Positions 24,089-32,663 of a DNA stretch of 64,000 nt are shown here, piece after piece. Position 1 is the first letter of the stretch. Each line of letters begins with the position of its first letter. This DNA is from Robbsia sp. KACC 23696 (lineage in GTDB: Bacteria; Pseudomonadota; Gammaproteobacteria; Burkholderiales; Burkholderiaceae): assembly GCF_039852015.1 (NCBI RefSeq), contig NZ_CP156626.1:2328249-2392248 (forward strand), written 5' to 3'. The notes under the pieces were generated by a model, which had not been told where the DNA came from, did not search any database, and was given only the letters and a program-made list of their open reading frames with translations. The position numbers and the translations under genes were made by a program.

Positions 24089-24610
24089 CTAGCCGACGAC
24101 ATCCGGCATCGAATTATCGGGCGCGGTGCCGAGCAGCTTTTCGATATCGTGCGCAATCGCATCGGGCTTGGTGATCGGCGCATAGCGTTCCACGACATGG
24201 CCGCGACGATCGACCAGAAACTTCGTGAAGTTCCACTTGATGCCTTCGCTGCCGAAGACGCCGGGGCGGCTACCGGTGAGCCAGCGAAACAGCGGATGCG
24301 CGCCCGCGCCGTTGACCTCGATTTTCTCGAACACCGGAAACGTCAGACCGAAATTCTGCGTGCAGAAATCGCCGATCGTCTGGCTGTCACCCGGCTCCTG
24401 CCGTCCAAATTGGTTGCAGGGAAAGGCCAATACCTCGAAGCCCCGGCCCGCATAACGCGTGTGCAATTGCTGCAAGCCCGCGTACTGCGGCGTGAAACCG
24501 CAGTGGCTGGCAGTGTTGACGATCAGCAACACCTTGCCGGCGTAACGTGACAGGTCGACGGCGCTGCCGTCCAATGCATTTGCGGTGAAGTCGTAGAGAT
24601 CTTGAGTCAC
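24089..24610 (-). CDS. Glutathione peroxidase (BtuE type)
   Basis: This thiol peroxidase reduces hydrogen or lipid peroxides using glutathione or thioredoxin. The 173-residue product has the peroxidatic Cys37 in NTASHCGFTPQY, the FPCNQFGRQEPG motif holding the catalytic Gln, and WNFTKFLVD with the catalytic Trp and Asn; cysteine takes the place of selenocysteine. I start it at the GTG at 24610 because no in-frame ATG lies nearby. It is convergent with clsA and divergent from the ABC-F gene; the 278-nt gap to that gene holds no other gene. Confidence 0.92.
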   Translation of the reverse strand: MTQDLYDFTANALDGSAVDLSRYAGKVLLIVNTASHCGFTPQYAGLQQLHTRYAGRGFEVLAFPCNQFGRQEPGDSQTIGDFCTQNFGLTFPVFEKIEVNGAGAHPLFRWLTGSRPGVFGSEGIKWNFTKFLVDRRGHVVERYAPITKPDAIAHDIEKLLGTAPDNSMPDVVG

Positions 24611-24888
24611 GATGTTGTCGATATGGCGAGTCTTGCGGCCGTGTGGCGGTCCTTCAGTGGTCCTACAGCGGTTTTGCGCGGGTATCGCACAGCGCGAATC
24701 CGACGATCCCCGAGCACTTTGCCACGCGTCGTCGAGGACCCTTTTCGCGCGTGTCCGACCCTGCACACTTGCGCAGCCGCCAGTGTATTGCACTCCGGCC
24801 GCTTCTGCTGCGCCGCGTCTCGGGCCGCGCAGAGTAGAATAGCGCTCTTTGCCTCGGGCGCGGCGCGCCTGAATCACCCAGACTGCCC

Positions 24889-27018
24889 GTGATCCGTTTC
24901 CAACAATTCACCCTTGCCCGCGGCACCAAGCCGCTATTCGAAAACGCGACGTTTACGCTGAACCCCGGAGAAAAAGCCGGTCTGATCGGCGCCAACGGCG
25001 CGGGCAAGTCGACCTTGTTCGCCGTGTTGCTCGGTCGTCTGCATCCGGACGCCGGCGACGCCTCCTTCCCGCCGACGTGGCAAGTGGCCCACGTTTCGCA
25101 GGAAACGCCTGCAGTGTCCCGCACCGCCGTCGAATACACGCTCGACGGCGATGCCGAATTGCGCGCGATCGAACAGCGCATCGCGGACGCGTCCGAATCC
25201 GGCGACGGCGAGGCGGAAGCGCTTGCGCACGGCGCCTACGCCGACGCGGACGGCTATACGGCGGCCTCGCGCGCGGAAACGCTGCTGGCCGGCCTGGGCT
25301 TTTCGCAGGTGGAGATGCAGCGCCCGGTGACGAGCTTCTCGGGCGGCTGGCGGATGCGTCTGAATCTGGCGCAGGCGCTGATGTGCCGTTCGGACCTGTT
25401 GCTGCTGGACGAACCGACCAACCACTTGGATCTGGACGCGATCGTCTGGCTCGAAGACTGGCTGCGCCGCTATCCCGGCACGATCCTGGTGATTTCCCAC
25501 GATCGCGAATTCCTCGATGCCGTGACCAATGTGACGCTGCATCTGGAAAATCGTCAGATCAAGCGCTACGGCGGCAACTACACCCAGTTCGAGACGCAAC
25601 GCGCGCAACATCTGTTGCTGCAGCAAAGCGCTTATGCAAAGCAACAGAAGACCGTTGCCCACCTGCAGCACTTCATCGATCGCTTCAAGGCGCAGGCGAC
25701 GAAGGCACGCCAGGCACAGAGCCGGGTCAAGGCGTTGGAACGGATCGAGATGATCGCGCCGGTCTACGAGTCCTCGCCGTTTACCTTCTCGTTCCGCGAG
25801 CCGGATCGCGCACCGAATCCGATGCTGGTGGTCGAGGAAGTCGATTGCGGCTATGGGCCGCGCCCGCTCGATGACGACGACGCGCATGACGGCACCGCTG
25901 CCGCGTCGGTGGCGCCCGCGGATGGCGAAATCGTCCGCATCCTGGGCGACGTCAATCTGTCGATTCAGAACGAACAGCGGATCGGCCTGCTCGGCGCCAA
26001 CGGTCAGGGCAAGTCGACGCTGATCAAGACGCTGTTCGGTGAACTCGCGCCATTGCAAGGCGAAGTGCGTCGCGGCAAGGGTCTGGTCATCGGTTATTTC
26101 GCGCAGCATCAGTTGGAAACGCTGCGCGAGGACGACAGCCCCTTGATGCATCTGACGCGGATCGCCGGCGGTGCGCGCGAGCAGGAATTGCGCAACTTCC
26201 TCGGCAGCTTCAACTTCCATGGCGACATGGCGACGTCACCGGTCAAGCCGTTCTCCGGTGGCGAAAAAGCCCGCCTCGCGTTGGCGCTGATCATCTGGAC
26301 GAAGCCGAACCTGTTGCTGCTGGATGAACCGACGAACCACCTGGATCTCGAAACACGGCATGCGCTGACCACCGCGCTCGCCCAATTCGACGGCACGTTG
26401 ATCCTCGTCTCGCACGATCGCCATCTGCTGCGCGCCACCACCGATGCTTTCCTGCTGGTGGGTGACGGCAAGGTCGAACCGTTCGACGGCGATCTGGACG
26501 ACTACAAGCGCTGGTTGCTGGAAGCGACCAAGGCGCGCGCGCAGGCCGGTGCACCGGCCAAGCCGGGCAAAACGACGGGCAACGACGGCGCCAAGGGATC
26601 GACCGGCAAGAGCAAGCAGGCTGGCAATGGCAGCGACCGCGCCCCAGCCCCGGCAGCGGCCGCCGCGCCTGCGCCGGTCGCGAGCGCACCGGCCCTTCCC
26701 GTCGATCCGGCCGCGCGCAAGGAACAACGCAAGCAGGAAGCGCAGGCCCGCCAGAATGCGGCGTCACAGCGCAAACCGTTGCAGAAGCGGATCGAGACGC
26801 TGGAACGCGAACTGGAAAAGCTGAACGCCGAGAAGGCGACGTGCGATGTCTTCATCGCCGCCCCCGATAGTTATGAAGCGCAGCACAAAGCCGCCTTGAC
26901 GGAGACCTTGCGTCGTCAGGGCGAGCTGAGCACGCGTATCGGCACCGTAGAAACCGATTGGATGGCCGCGCTCGAAGCTCTCGAAGCGCTGGACGCAACG
27001 ATCGCGGCAGCGTCCTGA
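24889..27018 (+). CDS. yheS: ABC-F family ATPase, YheS-like
   Basis: ABC-F proteins are soluble tandem ATPases that act on the ribosome rather than transporting. The 709-residue product has two nucleotide-binding domains, each with Walker A (GANGAGKST near residue 36 and GANGQGKST near residue 369), an SGG signature, and LLLLDEPTNHLDL Walker B, joined by the ABC-F linker with a long helical arm. The N-terminal domain closely follows E. coli YheS. A 20-residue Asp/Ala insert lies before the second ATPase domain and an Ala/Pro/Gly-rich spacer precedes the C-terminal coiled coil. The start is the GTG at 24889. Confidence 0.92.
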   Translation: MIRFQQFTLARGTKPLFENATFTLNPGEKAGLIGANGAGKSTLFAVLLGRLHPDAGDASFPPTWQVAHVSQETPAVSRTAVEYTLDGDAELRAIEQRIADASESGDGEAEALAHGAYADADGYTAASRAETLLAGLGFSQVEMQRPVTSFSGGWRMRLNLAQALMCRSDLLLLDEPTNHLDLDAIVWLEDWLRRYPGTILVISHDREFLDAVTNVTLHLENRQIKRYGGNYTQFETQRAQHLLLQQSAYAKQQKTVAHLQHFIDRFKAQATKARQAQSRVKALERIEMIAPVYESSPFTFSFREPDRAPNPMLVVEEVDCGYGPRPLDDDDAHDGTAAASVAPADGEIVRILGDVNLSIQNEQRIGLLGANGQGKSTLIKTLFGELAPLQGEVRRGKGLVIGYFAQHQLETLREDDSPLMHLTRIAGGAREQELRNFLGSFNFHGDMATSPVKPFSGGEKARLALALIIWTKPNLLLLDEPTNHLDLETRHALTTALAQFDGTLILVSHDRHLLRATTDAFLLVGDGKVEPFDGDLDDYKRWLLEATKARAQAGAPAKPGKTTGNDGAKGSTGKSKQAGNGSDRAPAPAAAAAPAPVASAPALPVDPAARKEQRKQEAQARQNAASQRKPLQKRIETLERELEKLNAEKATCDVFIAAPDSYEAQHKAALTETLRRQGELSTRIGTVETDWMAALEALEALDATIAAAS

Positions 27019-27031
27019 TCTCGCATTGCGG

Positions 27032-27068
27032 GCGCCCGTCGGGCGCTCACGCAGGGCCCTTTTTATTT
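27032..27068 (+). terminator. Probable terminator between yheS and prfC
   Basis: A short GC hairpin (27032-27038 with 27040-27046) is followed 13 nt later by a T-rich run at 27060-27067. The gap between stem and T-run is longer than ideal, so confidence is moderate. Confidence 0.45.
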
Positions 27069-27102
27069 GACGCAGTATTTGACTCAGCCGACACCCGTCA
27101 TC

Positions 27103-28713
27103 ATGTCCGACGTATCGAACGAAGTGAAACGCCGCCGTACTTTCGCGGTGATTTCCCACCCTGACGCAGGGAAGACCACGCTGACCGAGAAGCTGTTGCT
27201 GTTCTCGGGTGCCATCCATATCGCCGGTGCCGTGAAGGGCCGTAAGAGCGCGCGCTTCGCGACCTCGGACTGGATGGAAATCGAAAAGCAGCGCGGCATT
27301 TCCGTCGCCAGCTCGGTGATGCAGTTCGAGTACGGCGACGCCGTCATCAACCTGCTGGATACCCCCGGCCACCAGGACTTCTCCGAAGACACCTACCGCG
27401 TGCTGACGGCCGTCGATGCCGCCGTGATGGTCATCGATGGCGCGAACGGGGTGGAAGCGCAGACCTTGAAGCTGCTGGAGGTGTGCCGCCGCCAGAACAC
27501 GCCGATCATCACCTTCGTCAACAAGCTCGACCGCGACGTGCGCGCGCCGCTCGAATTGTTGAGCGAAGTCGAGCATCACCTGGGCGTGGCCGCCATCCCG
27601 TTTTCCTGGCCGGTGGGTACCGGCAAGGATTTCCGCGGCGTCTACGACCTGCGCCGCGAACAGATCCGCGTCTTCCGTGCCGGCCAGGACACGATGCGCA
27701 ACGACGATACGGTGACGCTGCAAGGTCTGGAAGATCCGCGTGCCGTCGAACAATTCGGCGAGACCTGGGTTCGCGCGAAGGACGAGATCGAACTGATCGC
27801 CGGCGCTTCGCCGGACTTGTCGCGCGAGGCCTTCCTGGCGGGCAAGCAATCGCCGGTGCTGTTCGGTTCGGCGATCAACAATTTCGGTATCCGCGAAATC
27901 CTCGACGCACTGGTCGAACTCGCGCCGCCGCCGAAGGTGCGTGCCGCGATGCAACGGCCGGTGGAGCCGGTGGAGCCGCGCTTCACCGGCATGGTGTTCA
28001 AGGTCCAGGCGAATATGGATCCCCAACACCGGGACCGCGTCGCTTTCGTGCGCGTCTGTTCGGGCCGCTTCGAACGCGGCATGGCCCTGACGATCACGCG
28101 CTCCGGCAAGAAGATCAAGACCAGCAATGTGGTGAGCTTCCTGTCGCAGCGTCGGGAATTGACCGAGGAGGCTTATCCGGGCGACATCATCGGTATCCCG
28201 AACCACGGCGTGCTGTGTCTGGGCGATACGCTGACCGAAGGCGAGGCGCTGACCTTCTCCGGGCTGCCCTTCTTCTCGCCGGAACTGTTCCAGACGGTGG
28301 AAGCGAAGGACCCGATGCGGGCCAAGCAGTTGAGCGAGGCCTTGCGTCACCTCAGCGAGGAAGGGGCGATTCAGGTGTTCCGGCCGATGCTCGGCGGCCC
28401 GATCCTGCTGGGCGCCGTCGGGGCGCTGCAGTTCGAAGTGGTGTCGCACCGCCTGGCGGGCGAATACCGTGTCGACGTGCGCTTTTCGCCGTCGCGCTAT
28501 CGCCTGTCGCGCTGGGTCTCGTCCACCGATGCCGCCGCCATGCAGAAGTTCATCAAGTTCAACAGTGCCCGGATGGCATACGACGCCGCCGACCAGATGA
28601 CGCTGCTGGCCGCGCACCAGTCGGAAATTCAGGCACTGAAGGAAACCTATCCCGCGGTGTCCTTCGGCGAGATGCGCGAGATGTCGGGCGCCGTGGTCAG
28701 CAAGATCGGCTGA
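27103..28713 (+). CDS. prfC: Peptide chain release factor 3
   Basis: RF3 is a ribosome-dependent GTPase that recycles RF1 and RF2 after termination. The 536-residue product has the G1 loop SHPDAGKT (residues 18-25), G3 DTPGHQDFSEDTYR, G4 NKLDRD and the RF3-specific C-terminal domains (LRHLSEEGAIQVF). The ATG at 27103 gives the family N-terminus; an upstream in-frame start at 27067 lies within the T-rich terminator region and is unlikely. Its stop is two bases from the stop of convergent radA. Confidence 0.97.
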   Translation: MSDVSNEVKRRRTFAVISHPDAGKTTLTEKLLLFSGAIHIAGAVKGRKSARFATSDWMEIEKQRGISVASSVMQFEYGDAVINLLDTPGHQDFSEDTYRVLTAVDAAVMVIDGANGVEAQTLKLLEVCRRQNTPIITFVNKLDRDVRAPLELLSEVEHHLGVAAIPFSWPVGTGKDFRGVYDLRREQIRVFRAGQDTMRNDDTVTLQGLEDPRAVEQFGETWVRAKDEIELIAGASPDLSREAFLAGKQSPVLFGSAINNFGIREILDALVELAPPPKVRAAMQRPVEPVEPRFTGMVFKVQANMDPQHRDRVAFVRVCSGRFERGMALTITRSGKKIKTSNVVSFLSQRRELTEEAYPGDIIGIPNHGVLCLGDTLTEGEALTFSGLPFFSPELFQTVEAKDPMRAKQLSEALRHLSEEGAIQVFRPMLGGPILLGAVGALQFEVVSHRLAGEYRVDVRFSPSRYRLSRWVSSTDAAAMQKFIKFNSARMAYDAADQMTLLAAHQSEIQALKETYPAVSFGEMREMSGAVVSKIG

Positions 28714-28715
28714 CG

Positions 28716-30101
28716 CTACTCCAGCTCGCGCGCTCGATCGATCGCCTGCTCGATGCGTTCGACGGCGATGACGGTCAATCCCTCGATCGGCTGCTTCGGC
28801 GCATTGGCCTTCGGCACGATGGCCTGCGTGAAACCGAGCTTGGCCGCCTCTTTCAAGCGGTCCTGACCGCGCGGCGACGGTCGGATTTCCCCGGCCAGGC
28901 CCACTTCGCCGAAAGTCACCAGGCCCTTCGGCAGCGGCTTATTGCGCATCGACGAGTGAATCGCCAGCAGCACCGCCAAATCCACGGCTGGTTCGCTGAT
29001 TTTAACGCCCCCAACTGCGTTCAAAAACACATCCTGGTCGAAGCAGGCGATACCCGCGTGCCTATTCAGCACGGCCAACAGCATCGCCAGGCGGTTCTGT
29101 TCCAGTCCCACGGTCAGGCGACGCGGGTTCGGCACATGCGAACTATCGACCAGCGCCTGGATCTCGACCAATAGCGGACGCGTGCCCTCCTGCGTCACGA
29201 GGACGCAGGAGCCCGGCACCGTATGCTCGTGCTGCGACAGGAAAAGCGCCGATGGATTCGAGACGCCGCGCAGGCCTTTTTCGGTCATGGCGAACACGCC
29301 CAACTCGTTCACCGCACCAAACCGGTTTTTGATCGCGCGAATCAGACGGAAGGAGGAGTGCGTATCGCCCTCGAAGTAAAGAACCGTGTCGACGATGTGT
29401 TCGAGCACGCGCGGCCCCGCCAGCGCTCCTTCCTTCGTCACATGGCCGACCATGATGATCGTCACCCCGGTCTGCTTGGCCAGCCGCGTCAGTTGCGCGG
29501 CGCATTCGCGGACCTGGGCGACGGACCCCGGCGCCGAAGTAAGGGCCTCGGAGTACACGGTCTGAATCGAGTCGATCACGGCGACGGCCGGCCGTTCGGT
29601 ATCGATCGCCACCTGAATCTTTTCGAGCTGGATTTCGGCGAACAGGCGCAAGGCGCCCACCCCTTTGTCGGGGCGCCCCTCGTCCAACAGCCCCAGCCGC
29701 TCGGCCCGGAGCGCGATTTGCGCGTCGGATTCCTCGCCGCTGACGTACAGCACCTTGCGGGATTCGGCGAGCATCGCCAATGCCTGCAGCAGCAGCGTCG
29801 ATTTGCCGATACCGGGGTCGCCGCCGATCAGCACGACGCCGCCGCTGACCAGGCCGCCGCCCAGTACACGGTCGAATTCGCCGATGCCGGTCGAGTACCG
29901 CGGCACGTCGGCCGACTCGATCTCATGGAGCGAGCGGACCGGCGACGATTTCGCCAGCGCCTGAAAACGGTGCGCCGACGGGCTTTCCGCCACGCCCTCG
30001 ACGAGGGTATTCCACGCCCCGCATCCAGGGCACTGGCCGCTCCATTTGGGCGATTGATGGCCGCAAGCGGTACAAATATACGTGTTCTTGATCTTTGCCA
30101 A
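28716..30101 (-). CDS. radA: DNA repair protein RadA
   Basis: RadA is a RecA-like ATPase that promotes branch migration during recombination. The 461-residue product has an N-terminal zinc finger (Cys10, Cys13, Cys24, Cys27), a Walker A GGDPGIGKST, the RadA-specific KNRFG motif, and a C-terminal Lon-like domain. I use the TTG at 30101, which yields MAKIKNTYICTACG; sequence upstream in the frame is not family-like. It is divergent from lplT and tail-to-tail with prfC, with no room for an intergenic terminator. Confidence 0.96.
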   Translation of the reverse strand: MAKIKNTYICTACGHQSPKWSGQCPGCGAWNTLVEGVAESPSAHRFQALAKSSPVRSLHEIESADVPRYSTGIGEFDRVLGGGLVSGGVVLIGGDPGIGKSTLLLQALAMLAESRKVLYVSGEESDAQIALRAERLGLLDEGRPDKGVGALRLFAEIQLEKIQVAIDTERPAVAVIDSIQTVYSEALTSAPGSVAQVRECAAQLTRLAKQTGVTIIMVGHVTKEGALAGPRVLEHIVDTVLYFEGDTHSSFRLIRAIKNRFGAVNELGVFAMTEKGLRGVSNPSALFLSQHEHTVPGSCVLVTQEGTRPLLVEIQALVDSSHVPNPRRLTVGLEQNRLAMLLAVLNRHAGIACFDQDVFLNAVGGVKISEPAVDLAVLLAIHSSMRNKPLPKGLVTFGEVGLAGEIRPSPRGQDRLKEAAKLGFTQAIVPKANAPKQPIEGLTVIAVERIEQAIDRARELE

Positions 30102-30395
30102 TGACAGGTCCGGAAAGTACGTCGGTCGAAGAAGCGCCGGTAGGAATGGGGGCACCGCGCGGCGCGTCAGGGCGTGCGCGAAACGGCGGGCCCAAGGGCT
30201 GGCCTCACCCCGCGCCGCGAGCCGTGTCAAAATAGGCCGAAAGCGTGGGCAAGGAAAAGCAGACCCGGAAGGTCGGGCCGACGGCGCCCACCCGGTTTTA
30301 TCTTCGTATTTTCGTGTTATAAAGCCGGGCGCACAATCCATTTCAGCAAGCGGCCCTACCCCACGCGACGATATGACAGGACAGCAAGCTTTCCG

Positions 30396-31718
30396 ATGAA
30401 AAAAGGGTTTTACACGATCATGGCGGCGCAGTTTTTCTCGTCGCTGGCAGACAGCGCGCTGCTGATCGCCGCCATCTCCGTCCTGAACAACGACCGCGCA
30501 CCCGCATGGATGACGCCGTTGTTGAAGCTTTTCTTTGTGCTGTCATACGTTGTTTTGGCCGCCTTTGTGGGCGCCTACGCGGATTCGCGGCCGAAAGGTC
30601 GCGTGATGTTCAACACCAATCTCATCAAAGTTTTCGGCTGTCTGATCATGCTGACAGGCGGCCATCCGCTGTTCGCTTATGGCGTCGTCGGCTTCGGCGC
30701 GGCGGCGTATTCGCCCGCCAAATACGGCATCTTGACCGAATTGCTACCGCCCGAGAAATTGGTGGCGGCCAATGGCTGGATCGAAGGCACGACCGTGTCC
30801 TCGATCATCCTCGGCACCGTGCTGGGCGGGGCCTTGATCAGCCCGACGATCTCGCACCATATCACGCACCTGGGCATCCCAGGCATCCACACGCATCCCG
30901 ACGCGGCCATCCTCGTCATCACCTTCGTCTATATCCTGGCCGCGCTATTCAACCTCGGGATCCCCGATACCGGGGCGCGCTACCCGGAGCAGGCGCACGA
31001 ACCGGGCAAGCTGATCCGCGATTTCGCCGATTGTTTCGTCACGCTCTGGCGCGATAAATTAGGACAAATCTCACTGGCGGTGACGACGCTGTTCTGGGGC
31101 GCCGGCGCCACCTTGCAGTTCATCGTGCTGAAGTGGGCCGAGGTCGCGCTGGGCATGACCTTGTCCCAGGGGGCGGTGTTGCAGGCCATCTTCGCCGTCG
31201 GCGTGGCGGTGGGCGCGATGGCGGCGGCGGCCCGGATTCCGCTGAATCGCTCATTGTCGGTCCTGCCCGTGGGCGTGGCGATGGGGCTCGGCGTGACCTT
31301 GATGGCCTTCTTCACGCGCGATATCTTCCCGCACCACTGGATTGTCCCGATCGGTCGTCATGGCGTCCAGGCCTACCTGTTCGCCGCCTATTTCTTCCTG
31401 CTGATCGTCGGCGCGATGGCGGGCTTTTTCGTGGTGCCGATGAACGCGCTGCTGCAGCACCGCGGCTATGTGCTGTTGTCGGCGGGCCATTCCATCGCCG
31501 TGCAGAACTTCAACGAAAACCTGTCCGTGCTCGTGATGCTGTGCCTGTATGCGGTGCTGATCTGGCTGAACACGCCGGTTCGCTTCGTCATCATTCTGTT
31601 CGGCCTGTTCGTCTGCATCGCCATGTTCCTCGTGATGCAATTGCATCGCCACAATCAGAAGCGAGAAAACCTGCTCGCGCTGATCGGCGAGGCGCGGCAC
31701 GACGACTCGGCGCACTAA
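30396..31718 (+). CDS. lplT: Lysophospholipid transporter LplT
   Basis: LplT is a major-facilitator membrane protein that flips lysophospholipids inward for re-acylation. The 440-residue product has about 12 predicted hydrophobic segments and family motifs such as MAAQFFSSLADSALLIAAI at the start and YSPAKYGILTELLPPEKLVAANGWIEG around residues 107-133. The partner acyltransferase gene aas, next door in E. coli, is absent here. The ATG at 30396 gives the family N-terminus. thiD follows 30 nt later. Confidence 0.93.
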   Translation: MKKGFYTIMAAQFFSSLADSALLIAAISVLNNDRAPAWMTPLLKLFFVLSYVVLAAFVGAYADSRPKGRVMFNTNLIKVFGCLIMLTGGHPLFAYGVVGFGAAAYSPAKYGILTELLPPEKLVAANGWIEGTTVSSIILGTVLGGALISPTISHHITHLGIPGIHTHPDAAILVITFVYILAALFNLGIPDTGARYPEQAHEPGKLIRDFADCFVTLWRDKLGQISLAVTTLFWGAGATLQFIVLKWAEVALGMTLSQGAVLQAIFAVGVAVGAMAAAARIPLNRSLSVLPVGVAMGLGVTLMAFFTRDIFPHHWIVPIGRHGVQAYLFAAYFFLLIVGAMAGFFVVPMNALLQHRGYVLLSAGHSIAVQNFNENLSVLVMLCLYAVLIWLNTPVRFVIILFGLFVCIAMFLVMQLHRHNQKRENLLALIGEARHDDSAH

Positions 31719-31748
31719 GTCCGCGCCGGCCAACCACCGGAGGCCGCG

Positions 31749-32651
31749 ATGGCACCCCGCATCCCGAATATCCTGACGATCGCCGGCTCGGATTCCAGCG
31801 GCGGCGCGGGACTGCAGGCCGATCTCAAGACCTTCTCCGCGCTGGGCAGCTATGGGGCGAGCGTCGTCACCGCGCTGACCGCGCAGAACACCCTCGGTGT
31901 CCACGCGGTCTTCGTGCCCCCCGTCGAGATCGTCGCCGCGCAATTGGATGCGGTGTTTCGCGATCTCCGGCTGGATGCGGTGAAGATCGGCATGCTGGCG
32001 AATCGGGACAACGTGCTGGCAGTCGCCGAAGCATTGGCGCGGTGGCGGCCGCGCTTCGTCGTCCTCGATCCGGTGATGATTTCGACGAGCGGACATCGAT
32101 TGCTCGACCCGGACGCGGTGAACGCCTTGCGGGCGCATTTGCTGCCACGCGTCTCGTTATTGACGCCCAACCTCGCCGAGGCCGCGGCCCTGCTCGATTG
32201 CATCGAGGCCGGCGACAATGAAGAGATGGTGGCGCAGGCGCAGGCCTTGCGGGAAATAGGGGCACCGGCAGTCTTGATGAAGGGTGGCCATCTGGCCGGT
32301 GCGCAGAGTCCGGACTGGCTCGTCGAGGCCGGCAGTCAGGCGAAGTTCGGTGCCGCACGGGTGCCGACGCGCTCGACGCATGGCACCGGCTGCACGCTGT
32401 CCGCCGCGATCGCCGCGCTGCGGCCGCAGCGTCCGGACCTGGCGACCGCCGTCAGCGACGCGAAATCCTATCTGACCAATGCCTTGATTCAGGCGGATCG
32501 CCTGTCGGTCGGCGGCGGCCCGGAACGCGAGACCGAGGCGACCGGGGCGACTGCCGCGTCCGATACAGCGGCCAGCGCGCACCCGGCAACGCTAGGCGCC
32601 GATTCGCTGCAAGGCCATGGCCCGGTCCACCACTTTCATCACTACTGGTAG
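31749..32651 (+). CDS. thiD: Hydroxymethylpyrimidine (phospho)kinase
   Basis: ThiD phosphorylates hydroxymethylpyrimidine and its monophosphate for thiamine synthesis. The 300-residue ribokinase-fold protein has the N-terminal TIAGSDSSGGAGLQADLKTF motif, the DPVMISTSGH segment and the THGTGCTLSAAIAA anion hole with catalytic Asp replaced by the family Cys. GGAGG precedes the ATG. Near the end an Ala/Thr/Glu-rich stretch of about 30 residues (about 257-287) separates the last helix from the GHGPVHHFHHYW tail; relatives I know join these more directly. It is convergent with the DUF1853 gene. Confidence 0.93.
   Translation: MAPRIPNILTIAGSDSSGGAGLQADLKTFSALGSYGASVVTALTAQNTLGVHAVFVPPVEIVAAQLDAVFRDLRLDAVKIGMLANRDNVLAVAEALARWRPRFVVLDPVMISTSGHRLLDPDAVNALRAHLLPRVSLLTPNLAEAAALLDCIEAGDNEEMVAQAQALREIGAPAVLMKGGHLAGAQSPDWLVEAGSQAKFGAARVPTRSTHGTGCTLSAAIAALRPQRPDLATAVSDAKSYLTNALIQADRLSVGGGPERETEATGATAASDTAASAHPATLGADSLQGHGPVHHFHHYW
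32538..32585 (+). repeat. ATGATAA-type peptide insert in thiD
   Basis: Codes for ThiD residues 264-279, ATGATAASDTAASAHP. It closely matches ZipA residues 184-199 and, for its first half, GalM (42739-42780). It lies within an extra C-terminal segment rather than in the kinase core. Confidence 0.45.
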
Positions 32652-32663
32652 CGGACGTCGCGA

